Below, one piece after another: positions 11,612-22,774 of a stretch of 45,948 nt of DNA (position 1 is the stretch's first letter; each line of letters begins with the position of its first letter). The DNA is from Plasmopara viticola. Lineage: Eukaryota > Oomycota > Peronosporomycetes > Peronosporales > Peronosporaceae. Location: positions 1 through 45,948 of the forward strand of contig MBPM02000256.1 in assembly GCA_001695595.3 (NCBI GenBank). The letters run 5' to 3'. The translations under genes were made by a program, and so were the position numbers. Below the pieces are notes generated by a model. That model did not search any database. It saw nothing but the letters and a program-made list of their open reading frames with translations, and was not told where the DNA came from.

Positions 11612-12300
11612 CCCCAACGAAGTGTATATTCATTTTGTTGGAGCGCTGAGACGCTGTACGGCCATAGATACGTTCTTTCTATCGCTCTAGACATGCACAG
11701 ATGCAATGGAGCTCCAACGAAGTGTATGATCATTCTGTTGGAGCGCTGAGACGCTGTACGGCCATTGATACGTCATTTCTATCGCTCTGGACATGCACAG
11801 ATGCAATAGAGCTCCAACGAAGTGTATGATCATTCTGTGGTAGCACTGAGACGCTGTACGGCCACAGATACGTCGTTTCTATCGCTCTAGACATGCACAG
11901 ATGCAATAGAGCTTCAACGAAGTGTAATATCATTCTGTTGGAGCGCTGAGACGCTGTACGGCCATTGATACGTCATTTCTATCGCTCTGGACATGCACAG
12001 ATGCAATAGAGCTCCAACGAAGTATATGATCATTCTGTGGGAGCACTGAGACGTCGTACGGCCTCAGACACGTCCTTTCTATCGGTCTAGACATGCACAG
12101 ATGCAATAGAGCCCCAACGAAGTGTAATATCATTCTGTTGGAGCACTGAGACGCTGTACGGCCATTGATACGTCCTTTCTATCGGTCTAGATATGCACAG
12201 ATGCAATAGAGCCCCAACGAAGTGTAATATCATTCTGTTGGAGCGCTGAGACGCTGTACGGCCACAGATACGTCTTTTCTATCGCTCTAGACATGCACAG

Positions 12301-12800
12301 ATGCATTAGAGCCCCAACGAAGTGTATATTCATTTTGTTGGAGCCCTGAGACGTTGTACGGCCACAGATACGTCCTTTCTATCGCTCTGGACATGCACAG
12401 ATGCAATGGAGCACCGAAGAAGTGTATATTCGTTCTGTTGGAGCCCTGAGACGTTGTACGACCAAAGATACGTTCTTTCTATCGCTTTAGACATGCACAG
12501 ATGCAATAGAGCTCCAATGAAGTGTATGATCATTCTGAGGTAGCACTGAGACGCTGTACGGCCACTGATACGTCTTTTCTTTCGCTCTAGACATGCACAG
12601 ATGCAATAGAGCCCCAACGAAGTGTATATTCATTTTGTTGGAGCGCTGAGACGCTGTACGGCCATAGATACGTTCTTTCTATCGCTCTAGACATGCACAG
12701 ATGCAATAGAGCTCCAACGAAATGTATGATCATTCTGTGGTAGCACTGAGACGCTGTACGGCCACAGATACGTCCTTTCTTTCGCTCTAGACATGCACAG
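12301..12800 (+). repeat. 500-bp higher-order repeat of the ATGCATTAG type, copy 1
   Basis: Starts at an ATGCATTAGAG monomer and continues through GGAGCACCGAAGAAG, TACGACCAAAG, CTCCAATGAAG / CTGAGGTAG and GGCCATAGATACGTTC monomers. The same series restarts at 12,801 and again at about 13,298. Confidence 0.92.
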
Positions 12801-13297
12801 ATGCATTAGAGCCCCAACGAAGTGTATATTCATTTTGTTGGAGCCCTGAGACGTTGTACGGCCACAGATACGTCCTTTCTATCGCTCTGGACATGCACAG
12901 ATGCAATGGAGCACCGAAGAAGTGTATAATCATTCTGTTGGAGCCCTGAGACGTTTGTACGACCAAAGATACGTTCTTTCTATCGCTTTAGACATGCACA
13001 GATGCAATAGAGCTCCAATGAAGTGTATGATCATTCTGAGGTAGCACTGAGACGCTGTACGGCCTCTGATACGTCTTTTCTTTCGCTCTAGACATGCACA
13101 GATGCAATAGAGCCCCAACGAAGTGTATATTCATTTTGTTGGAGCGCTGAGACGCTGTACGGCCATAGATACGTTCTTTCTATTGCTCTAGACATGCACA
13201 GATGCAATAGAGCTCCAACGAAATGTATGATCATTCTGTGGTAGCACTGAGACGCTGTACGGCCACGAGATACGTCCTTGGACACTGACATGCACAG
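12801..13297 (+). repeat. 500-bp higher-order repeat of the ATGCATTAG type, copy 2
   Basis: The second tandem copy. It differs by an extra T in ACGTTTGTACG (near 12,953) and a damaged final monomer from about 13,262 (CACGAGATACGTCCTTGG), where the usual TTTCTATCGCTCTAG is partly missing. Confidence 0.9.
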
Positions 13298-13345
13298 ATG
13301 CATTAGAGCCCACACGAAGTGTATATTCAACGAAGTTTTGTTGGA
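13262..13345 (+). other. Locally scrambled monomer
   Basis: Within one monomer the regular text is broken by several small indels: CACGAGATACG, CCTTGGACACTGACATG, GAGCCCACACGAAG, and an extra AACGAAGT before TTTTGTTGG. The monomers on either side are regular. Sequence quality or a repair scar are both possible. Confidence 0.75.
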
Positions 13346-13563
13346 GCCCTGAGACGTTGTACGGCCACAGATACGTCCTTTCTATCGCTCTGGACATGCA
13401 CAGATGCAATGGAGCACCGAAGAAGTGTATAATCGTTCTGTTGGAGCCCTGAGACGTTGTACGACCAAAGATACGTTCTTTCTATCGCTTTAGACATGCA
13501 CAGATGCAATAGAGCTCCAATGAAGTGTATGATCATTCTGAGGTAGCACTGAGACGCTGTACG
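13298..13563 (+). repeat. 500-bp higher-order repeat of the ATGCATTAG type, partial copy 3
   Basis: A third restart of the series, covering about 2.6 monomers before the array changes to GTACGGCCAAAG / TTTTTATTGCTC monomers. Near 13,328 it contains an extra AACGAAGT inside the TATTCATTTTG segment, which looks like a short misplaced duplicate. Confidence 0.85.
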
Positions 13564-13949
13564 GCCAAAGATACGTCCTTTTTATTGCTCTAGACATGCA
13601 CAGATGCAATCGAGCCCCAACGAAGTGTATAATCATTTTGTTGACGCACTGAGACGTTGTATGGCCACAGACACGCCTTTGCTATCGCTCTAGACATGCG
13701 CAGATGCAATAGAGCCCCTACGAAGTGAATTATCATTCTGTTGGAGCGCTGAGACGCTGTACGGCCACAGATACGTTCTTTCTATCGCTCTAGACATGCA
13801 CAGATGCAATAGAGCTCCAACGAAGTGTATGATCTTTCTGTGGGAGCACTGAGACGTTGTACAGCCACAGATACGTCTTTTTTCTCGCTCTAGACATGCA
13901 CAGATGCAAAAGATCCCCAACGAAGTGTATAATCATTCCGTTGGAGCAC

Positions 13950-14680
13950 TGAGACGCTGTACGGCCACGGTTACGTCCTTTCGGTCGCTCTAGACATGCA
14001 CGGATGCAATCGAGCCACATCGATTTGTATAGTCTTTCTTTTGGAGCGCTAAGACGTTGTACGGCCACAGATACGTCCTTTCTATTGCTCTAGACATGCA
14101 CAGATGTAATAGAGCCCCAACGAAGGGTTTTATCATTCTGTTGGAGCGCTGAGCCGCTGTACGGCCACAGATACGTCCTTTCTATCGCTCTAGACATGCA
14201 CATATGCAAAAGAGCCCCAACGAAGTGTATAATCATTCTGTTGGAGCACTGAGACGTTTTACGTCAAAGATACGTCCTTTCTATGCCCCAACGAAGTATA
14301 TAATAATTTTGTTGGAGCGCCGAGACGCTGTACGGGTACGGATACGTCCTTTCTATCGCTCTAAACATGCACAGATGCAATCTGAATAATGAGCGCTAAG
14401 ACATTGTACGGCCACGGATACGTCTTTTTTATCGCTCTAAACATGGACAGATCCAATGCAGCCACAACGAATTGTATTATCGTTCTGTTGGAGCGCTGAG
14501 ACGCAGTTCGGCCACAGGTATGTTCTTTCTATCGCTCCAGACATGCACAGATGCAATAGAGCACCAACGAAGCGTATAAAAATCCTTTTGAAGCGCTGAG
14601 ACGTTGTACGGCCACCGATACGTCCTTTCTATCGCTCTCGACATGCACATATGCAATGCAGCCACAACGAATCATTTTGT
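13950..14680 (+). repeat. Block related to 34,740-35,510 (about 20.8 kb apart)
   Basis: Shared unusual monomers in the same order: GAGCCACATCGATTTG, GAAGGGTTTTATC, CACATATGCAAAAG or CACATATGCAATAG, AAGACATTGTACGG followed by TCTTTTTTATCGC and AGATCCAATGCAGCC, then a GTTCGGCCACAGGTA monomer with GCTCCAGAC, and finally CGAATCATTTTG. The left copy has lost about 50 bp around 14,280 and more around 14,380. Confidence 0.84.
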
Positions 14681-14686
14681 TGGAGC

Positions 14687-15086
14687 GCCGAGACGCTGTA
14701 CGGTCATGAATATGTCCTTTCTATCGCTCTAGACATGCACGAATGCAATAGAGCAACAACGAAGTGTATAAAAATTCTTTTGAAGCGCTGAGACGTTGTT
14801 CAGCCACAGATTCGTCCTTTCGATCGCTCTAGACATGCACAGATGCAAAAGAGCCCCAACGAAGTGGACAACAATTCTGGTGGAGCACTGAGACGTTGTA
14901 CAGCCACAGATACGTCCTTTCTATCGCTCTAGACATGCACAGATGCAATGCAGCCCTAACGAAGTGTATAATATTTGTGGTGGAGCGCTGAGACGTTGTA
15001 CGGCCACACATACGTTCTTTCTATCGCTCTAGACAAACACAGATGCAAAAGAGCCCTAACGAAGTGTAAAACCATTCTGTTGATGC
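14687..15086 (+). repeat. 400-bp higher-order repeat, copy 1
   Basis: A four-monomer unit beginning with GCCGAGACGCTGTACGG followed by TCATGAATATG, then TAAAAATTCTTTTGAAG / GTTCAGCCACAG, then GTGGACAACAATTC, then ATATTTGTGGTGG. The order restarts exactly 400 bp later. Confidence 0.92.
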
Positions 15087-15410
15087 GCCGAGACGCTGTA
15101 CGGTCATGAATACGTCCTTTCTATCGCTCAAGACATGCACGAATGCAATAGAGCAACAACGAAGTGTATAAAAATTCTTTTGAAGCGCTGAGACGTTGTT
15201 CAGCCACAGATTCGTCTTTCGATCGCTCTAGACATGCACAGATGCAAAAGAGCCCAACGAAGTGGACAACAATTCTGGTGGAGCACGGAGACGTTGTACA
15301 GCCACAGATACGTCCTTTCTATCGCTCTAGACATGCACAGATGCAATGCAGCCCTAACGAAGTGTATAACATTTGTGGTGGAGCGCTGAGACGTTGTACG
15401 GCCAAACATA
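15087..15410 (+). repeat. 400-bp higher-order repeat, copy 2
   Basis: Repeats the preceding unit with two 1-bp losses (CGTCTTTCG for CGTCCTTTCG, and GAGCCCAACG for GAGCCCCAACG). It departs near 15,410, where GTACGGCCAAACATACG is followed by a CATGCACGGATG monomer. Confidence 0.9.
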
Positions 15411-15480
15411 CGTCCTTTCTATCGCTCTAGACATGCACGGATGCAATAAAGCCACAACGAAGTGTATTATGACTCTTTTG

Positions 15481-15680
15481 AAGCGCTGAGACGCTGTACG
15501 GCCACAGATACGTCCTTTGTATTGCTCTAGACATGCACATATGCAATAGAGCCCCAACAAAGTTTAAAATCATTCTGTTGGAGCGCTGAGACGTTGTACG
15601 GCCAAAGATACGTCCTTTCTATCGCTCTAGACATGCACGGATGTAATAAAGCCACAACGAAGGGTATCTTAATTCTTTTG
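15481..15680 (+). repeat. 200-bp dimer repeat, copy 1
   Basis: A two-monomer unit: CATATGCAATAGAG / AAGTTTAAAATCATTC, then GTACGGCCAAAG / GCACGGATGTAATAAAG. It repeats directly at 15,681 with about six differences in 200 bp. This monomer pair is the commonest dimer in the middle domain. Confidence 0.93.
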
Positions 15681-15880
15681 AAGCGCTGAGACGCTGTACG
15701 GCCACAGATACGTCCTTTCTATCGCTCTAGACATGCACATATGCAATAGAGCCCCAACAAAGTTTAAAATCATTCTGTTGGAGCGCTGAGACGTTGTACG
15801 GCCAAAGATACGTCCTTTCTATCGCTCTAGACATGCACGGATGCAATAAAGCCACAACGAAGTGTATAATAATTCTTTTG
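15681..15880 (+). repeat. 200-bp dimer repeat, copy 2
   Basis: The second copy of the dimer. It differs mainly at GTGTATAATAATTC, where copy 1 has GGGTATCTTAATTC. The same dimer recurs, dispersed, near 17.5, 17.7, 19.1, 22.15, 23.3, 23.5, 24.9, 27.7, 28.8 and 30.2 kb. Confidence 0.92.
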
Positions 15881-15994
15881 AAGCGCTGAGACGCTGTACG
15901 GCCACGGATATGTCCTTTCTATCGCTCTAGACATGCACAGATTTCAAAGAGCCCCAACGAAGTGTATATTTATTTTGTCAAAGCTCTGAGACGT

Positions 15995-17300
15995 TGTACG
16001 GCCACGGATACGTCCTTTCTATCGCTCTAGATATGCACAGATGTCAAAGAGCCCCAACGAAGTGTATAATTATTTTGTCAAAGCTCTGAGACGTTGTACG
16101 TCCAAAGATATGTCCTAGCTATCGCTCTAAGCATGCACAGATGCAATAGAGCCACAAAGAAGTGTATTATCGTTCCGTTGGAGCACTGAGACGTTGTACG
16201 GCCACAGATACGCCTTTTGTATCGCTCAAGACATCCATAGAAGCAATAGAGCGCCAACAAAGGTTATCATTATTCTGTTGAAGCGTTGAGACGCTGTACA
16301 GCCAAAGATACGTCTTTTCTATCGCTCTAGACATGCACAGATGCAATAGAGCCCCAACGAAGTGTTCATTCATCTTATTGGATCACTGAGACGTTGTACT
16401 GCCACAGATACGCCCTTTTCTATCGTTCTAGACATGCACAGATGCAAAAGAGCCCCAACGAAGTGTATTATCATTCTGTTGGAGCACTGAGACGTTGTAC
16501 AGCCACAGATACGTCCTTTCTATCGCTCTAGACATGCATAGATGCAATGCAACCCTAACGAAGTGTATAACAATTCTGGTGGAGCGCTGAGACGTTGTAC
16601 GGCCACAGATACGTTCTTTCTATCGCTCTAGACAAACACAGATGCCAAAGAGCCCCAACGAACTGTATTATCATTCTGTTGAAGCGCTGAGACGCTGTAC
16701 GGCCACAGATACGTCCTTTCTATCGCTCTAGACATGCACAGATGCAATAGAGCCCCAACAAAGTTTAAAATCATTCGTTGGAGCATTGAGATGTTGTACG
16801 GCCAAAGATACGTCCTTTCTATCGCTCTAGACATGCACGGATGCAATAAAGCCACAACGAAGTGTATAATAATTCTTTTGAAGCGCTGAGACGCTGTACG
16901 GCCACGGATACGTCCTTTCTATCGCTCTAGACATGCACAGATGTCAAAGAGCCCCAACGAAGTGTATATTATTTTGTCAAAGCTCTGAGACGTTGTATGT
17001 CTAAAGATATGTCCTATCTATCGCTCTAAACATGCACAGATGGAGTCACAAAGAAGTGTATTATCGTTCCGTTGGAGCACTGAGACGTTGTACGGCCACA
17101 GATACGCCTTTTGTATCGCTCAGACATCCAAAGCGTTGAGACGCAGTAAGGCCAAAGATACGTCTTTTCTATCGCTCTAGACATGCACAGATGCAATAGA
17201 GCCCCAACGAAGTGTTCATTTCATTTTATTAGAGCACTGAGACGTTGTACGGCCACAGATACGCCCTTTTCTTTCGTTCTAATCATGAACAGATGCAAAA
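15995..17300 (+). repeat. 1.3-kb segmental copy A (partner 20,240-21,545)
   Basis: Both ends are colinear with 20,240-21,545 at an offset of 4,242-4,244 bp. Shared private variants include GTCCTAGCTATCG, CTAAGCATGCACAG, GAGCGCCAACAAAGG, CATCTTATTGGATCAC and GTACTGCCACAG. The central four monomers differ in identity between the copies although the total length is the same, as if each copy had lost a different part of a longer ancestral unit. Confidence 0.87.
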
Positions 17301-19800
17301 GAGCCCCAACGAAGTGTATAATCATTCTGTTGGAGCACTGAGACGTTGTACAGCCACAGATACGTCCTTTCTATCGCTCTTGACATGCCCAGATGCGATA
17401 GAGCCCCAACAAACTGTATTATCATTCTGTTGAAGCGCTGAGACGCTGTACTGCCACAGATACGTCCTTTCTATCGCTCTAGACATGCACATATGCAATA
17501 GAGCCCCAACAAAGTTTAAAATCATTTCGTTGGAGCATTGAGACGTTGTACGGCCAAAGATACGTCCTTTCTATCGCTCTAGACATGCCCAGATGCGATA
17601 GAGCCCCAACGAACTGTATTATCATTCTGTTGAAGCGCTGAGACGCTGTACGGCCACAGATACGTCCTTTCTTTCGCTCTAGACATGCACATATGCAATA
17701 GAGCCCCAACAAAGTTTAAAATCATTCCGTTGGAGCATTGAGACGTTGTACGGCCAAAGATACGTCCTTTCTATCGCTCTAGACATGCACGGATGCAATA
17801 AAGCCACAACGAAGTGTATAATAATTCTTTTGAAGCGCTGAGACGCTGTACGGCCACGGATATGTCCTTTCTATCGCTCTAGACATGCACAGATGTCAAA
17901 GAGCCCCAACGAAGTGTATATTATATTTGTCAAAGCTCTGAGACGTTGTATGTCCAAAGATATGTCCTATCTATCGCTCTAAACATGCACATATGCAATG
18001 GAGCCACAAAGGTGTATAATCGTTCCGTTGGAGCACTGAGTTGTTGTACGGCCACAGATACGCCTTTTGTATCGCTCAAGACATCCATAGAAGCAATAGA
18101 GCCCCAACAAAGGTTATCATTATTCTGTTAAAGCGTTGCGACGCTGTACAGCCAAAGATACGTCTTTTCTATCGCTCTAGACATGCACAGATGCAATAGA
18201 GTCCCAACGAAGTGTTAATTCATTTTATTAGAGCCCCGAGACGTTGTACGGCCACAGATACGCCCTTTTCTATCGTTCTAGACATGCACAGATGTCAAAG
18301 AGCCCCAACGAAGTGTATATTTATTTGTCAAAGCTCTGAGACGTTGTATGTCCAAAGATATGTCCTATCTATCGCTCTAACCATGCACAGAAGCAATGGA
18401 GTCACAAAGAAGTGTATTATCGTTCCGTTGGAGCACTGAGACGTTGTACGGCCACAGATACGCCTTTTGTATCGCTCAAGACATCCATAGAAGCAATAGA
18501 GCCCCAACTAAGGTTATCATTATTCTGTTGAAGCGTTGAGACGCTGTAAGGCCAAAGATACGTCTTTTCTATCGCTCTAGACATGAACAGATGCAATAGA
18601 GCCCCAACGAAGTGTTCATTCATTTTATTAGAGCACTGAGACGTTGTACGGCCACAGATACGCCCTTTTCTATCGTTCTAATCATGAACAGATGCAAAAG
18701 AGCCCCAACGAAGTGGATAATCATTCTGTTGGAGCACTGAGACGTTGTACAGCCACAGATACGTCCTTTTTATCGCTCTAGACATGCACAGATGCAATGC
18801 AGCCCTAAAGAAGTGTATAACAATTCTGGTGGAGCGCTGAGACGTTGTACGGCCACAGATACGTTCTTTCTATCGCTCTAGACAAACACAGATTTAAAAG
18901 AGCCCTAACGGAGTGTAAAACCATTCTGTTGATGTGCCGAGACGCTGTACGGCCACGGATACGTCCTTTCTATCGCTCTAGACATGCCCAGATGCGATAG
19001 AGCCCCAACGAACTGTATTATCATTCTGTTGAAGCACTGAGACGCTGTACGGCAACAGATACGTCCTTTCTATCGCTCTAGACATGCACATATGCAATAG
19101 AGCCCCAACAAAGTTTGAAATCATTCCGTTGGAGCATTGAGACGTTGTACGGCCAAAGATACGTCCTTTCTATCGCTCTAGACATGCACGGATGCAATAA
19201 AGCCACAACGAAGTGTATCATGACTCTTTTGAAGCGCTAAAACGCTGTACGGCCATAGATACGTCCTTTCTATCGCTCTAGACATGCGTAGATGCCAAAG
19301 AGCCCCAACAAAGTGTATATTTATTTTGTCAAAGCTCTGAGACGTTGTACGGCCAAAGATACGTCCTTTCTATCGCTCTAGACATGCACGGATGCAATAA
19401 AGCCACAACGAAGTGTATAATAATTCTTTTGAAGCGCTGAGACGCTGTACGGCCACGGATATGTCCTTTCTATCGCTCTAGACATGCACAGATTTCAAAG
19501 AGCCCCAACGAAGTGTATATTTATTTTGTCAAAGCTCTGAGACGCTGTATGTCCAAAGATATGTCCTATCTATCGCTCTAAACATGCACATATGCAATGG
19601 AGCCACAAAGAAGAGTATAATCGTTCCGTTGGAGCACTGAGTTGTTGTACGGCCACAGATACGCCTTTTGTATCGCTCAAGACATCCATAGAAGCAATAG
19701 AGCCCCAACTAAGGTTATCATTATTCTGTTGAAGCGTTGAGACGCTGTAAGGCCAAAGATACTTCTTTTCTATCGCTCTAGACATGCACAGATGCAATAG
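16975..19800 (+). repeat. 2.8-kb segmental copy A (partner 22,775-25,405)
   Basis: The monomer order is shared with 22,775-25,405 at an offset that starts at about 5.80 kb and falls to 5.60 kb, because this copy has about two extra monomers near 19.2-19.4 kb. Linking private variants include the deletion-bearing ACATCCAAAGCG monomer, GTTAAAGCGTTGCGACG, AAGTGTTAATTC, CTAACCATGCACAGAAGC, and the single change GATACTTCTTTTC at the right end. Confidence 0.88.
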
Positions 19801-20239
19801 AGCCACAAAGAAATGTATAATCGTTCTGTTGGAGCACTGAGACGTTGTACGGCCACGGATACGTCCTTTCTATCGCTCTAGACATGCCCAGATGCGATAG
19901 AGCCCCAACGAAATGTATGATCATTATGTTGGAGCTCAGAGACGTTGTACGGCTTCAGACACGTCCTTTCTATCGCTCTAGACATGCACGGATGCAATCG
20001 AGCCCCAACAAAGTTTAAAATCATTCCGTTGGAGCATTGAGAGGTTGTACGGCCACAGATACGTAGTTTCTATCGCTCTAGACATGCACATATGCAATGC
20101 AGCCACAACCTATCATTTTGTTGGAGCGCTGAGACGTTGTACTGTTACAGGTACGTCCTTTCGATCGCTCTAAAGATGCACGGATGCAATAAAGCCACAA
20201 CGAAGTGTATAATAATTCTTTTGAAGTGCTGAGACGCTG

Positions 20240-21545
20240 TACGGCCACGGATACGTCCTTTCTATCGCTCTAGATATGCACAGATGTCAAAGAGCCCCAA
20301 CGAAGTGTATAATTATTTTGTCAAAGCTCTGAGACGTGTACGTCCAAAGATATGTCCTAGCTATCGCTCTAAGCATGCACAGATGCAATAGATCCACAAA
20401 GAAGTGTATTATCGTTCCGTTGGAGCACTGAGACGTTGTACGGCCACAGATACGCCTTTTGTATCGCTCAAGACATCCATAGAAGCAATAGAGCGCCAAC
20501 AAAGGTTATCATTATTCTGTTGAAGCGTTGAGACGCTGTACAGCCAAAGATACGTCTTTTCTATCGCTCTAGACATGCACAGATGCAATAGAGCCCCAAC
20601 GAAGTGTTCATTCATCTTATTGGATCACTGAGACGTTGTACTGCCACAGATACGCCCTTTTCTATCGTTCTAGACATGCACAGATGCAAAAGAGCCCCAA
20701 CGAAGTGTATTATCATTCTGTTGGAGCACTGAGACGTTGTACAGCCACAGATACGTCCTTTCTATCGCTCTAGACATGCACAGATGCAATGCAGCCCTAA
20801 CGAAGTGTATAAAAATTCTGGTGGAGCGCTGAGACGTTGTACGGCCACAGATACGTTCTTTCTATCGCTCTAGACAAACACAGATGCAAAAGAGCCCTAA
20901 CGAAGTGTAAAACCATTCTGTTGATGCGCCGAGACGCTGTACGGCCACGGATACGTCCTTTCTATCGCTCTAGACATGCCCAGATGCGATAGAGCCCCAA
21001 CGAACTGTATTATCATTCTGTTGAAGCGCTGAGACGCTGTACGGCCACAGATACGTTCTTTCTATCGCTCTAGACATGCACATATGCAATAAAGCCACAA
21101 CGAAGTGTATAATAATTCTTTTGAAGCGCCGAGACGCTGTACGGCCACGGATATGTCCTTTCTATCGCTCTAGACATGCACAGATATCAAAGAGCCCCAA
21201 CGAAGTGTATATTTATTTTGTCAAAGCTCTGAGACGTTGTATGTCTAAAGATATGTCCTATCTATCGCTCTAAACATGCACAGATGGAGTCACAAAGAAG
21301 TGTATTATCGTTCCGTTGGAGCACTGAGACGTTGTACGGCCACAGATACGCCTTTTGTATCGCTCAAGACATCCAAAGCGTTGAGACGCAGTAAGGCCAA
21401 AGATACGTCTTTTCTATCGCTCTAGACATGCACAGATGCAATAGAGCCCCAACGAAGTGTTCATTCATTTTATTAGAGCACTGAGACGTTGTACGGCCAC
21501 AGATACGCCCTTTTCTTTCGTTCTAATCATGAACAGATGCAAAAG
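20240..21545 (+). repeat. 1.3-kb segmental copy B (partner 15,995-17,300)
   Basis: Partner of the block about 4.24 kb upstream. It carries an additional GATGCGCCGAGACG monomer in the middle where the upstream block has an AAGTTTAAAATC monomer. At its right end is one of the three shared-deletion units (about 21,240-21,400). Confidence 0.86.
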
Positions 21546-22374
21546 AGCCCCAACGAAGTGTATAATCATTCTGTTGGAGCACTGAGACGTTGTACAGCCA
21601 CAGACACGTCCTTTCTATCGCTCTAGACATGCACAGATGCAATGCAGCCCTAACGAAGTGTATAAAAATTCTGGTGGAGCACTGAGACGTTGTACGGCCA
21701 CAGATACGCCCTTTTCTATCGTTCGAATCATGAACAGATGCAAAAGAGCCCCAATGAAGTGTATTATCATTCTGTTGGAGCACTGAGACGTTGTACAGCC
21801 ACAGATACGTCCTTTCTATCGCTCTAGACATGCACAGATGCAATGCAGTCCTAACGAAGTGTATAACAATTCTGGTGGAGCGCTGAGACGTTGTACGGCC
21901 ACAGATACGTTCTTTCTATCGCTCTAGACAAACACAGATGCCAAAGAGCCCGAACGAAGTGTAAAACCATTCTGTTGATGCACCGAGACGCTGTACGGCC
22001 ACGGATACGTCCTTTCTATCGCTCTTGACATGCCCAGATGCGATAGAGCCCCAACGAACTGTATTATCATTCTGTTGAAGCGCTGAGACGCTGTACGGCC
22101 ACAGATACGTCCTTTCTATCGCTCTAGACATGCACATATGCAATAGAGCCCCAACAAAGTTTAAAATCATTCCGTTGGAGCATTGAGACGTTGTACGGCC
22201 AAAGATACGTCCTTTCTATCGCTCTAGACATGCCCAGATGCGATAGAGCCCCAACGAACTGTATTATCATTCTGTTGAAGCGCTGAGACGCTGTACGGCC
22301 ACGGATATGTCCTTTCTATCGCTCTAGACATGCACAGATGTCAAAGAGCCCCAACGAAGTGTATATTTATTTTG

Positions 22375-22774
22375 TCAAAGCTCTGAGACGTTGTATGTCC
22401 AAAGATATGTCTTATCTATCGCTCTAAACATGCACATATGCAATGGAGCCACAAAGGAGTGTATAATCGTTCCGTTGGAGCACTGAGTTGTTGTACGGCC
22501 ACAGATACGCCTTTTGTATCGCTCAAGACATCCATAGAAGCAATAGAGCCCCAACAAAGGTTATCATTATTCTGTTAAAGCGTTGCGACGCTGTACAGCC
22601 AAAGATACGTCTTTTCTATCGCTCTAGACATGCACAGATGCAATAGAGTCCCAACGAAGTGTTAATTCATTTTATTACAGCCCCGAGACGTTGTACGGCC
22701 ACAGATACGCCCTTTTCTATCGTTCTAGACATGCACAGATGTCAAAGAGCCCCAACGAAGTGTATATTTATTTT
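22375..22774 (+). repeat. Partial extra copy of the 23.7-24.1 kb block
   Basis: Matches 23,729-24,120 at an offset of 1,354 bp, including CACAAAGGAGTG, GAGTTGTTGTACGG, GTTAAAGCGTTGCG and the AAGTGTTAATTC monomer. Together with the 5.8-kb duplication it implies at least two rounds of copying in this area. Confidence 0.84.

Larger units (their letters stand above)
1..14180 (+). repeat. Left satellite domain (GAGCTCC / TATGATCATTC subfamily)
   Basis: This domain is marked by a monomer variant carrying GAGCTCCAACG followed by TATGATCATTC and TGTGGGAGCACTGAG or TGTGGTAGCACTGAG. It alternates with types carrying ACGTCGTACGGCCTCAGACACG, CTCTGGACATG and TGGATCCCTGAG. The GAGCTCC variant is frequent up to about 13.8 kb, nearly absent through the middle domain, and reappears only sporadically near 34.5, 36.4 and 36.6 kb. 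No gene or unique sequence was seen. The right boundary is gradual and its position is approximate. Confidence 0.75.
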
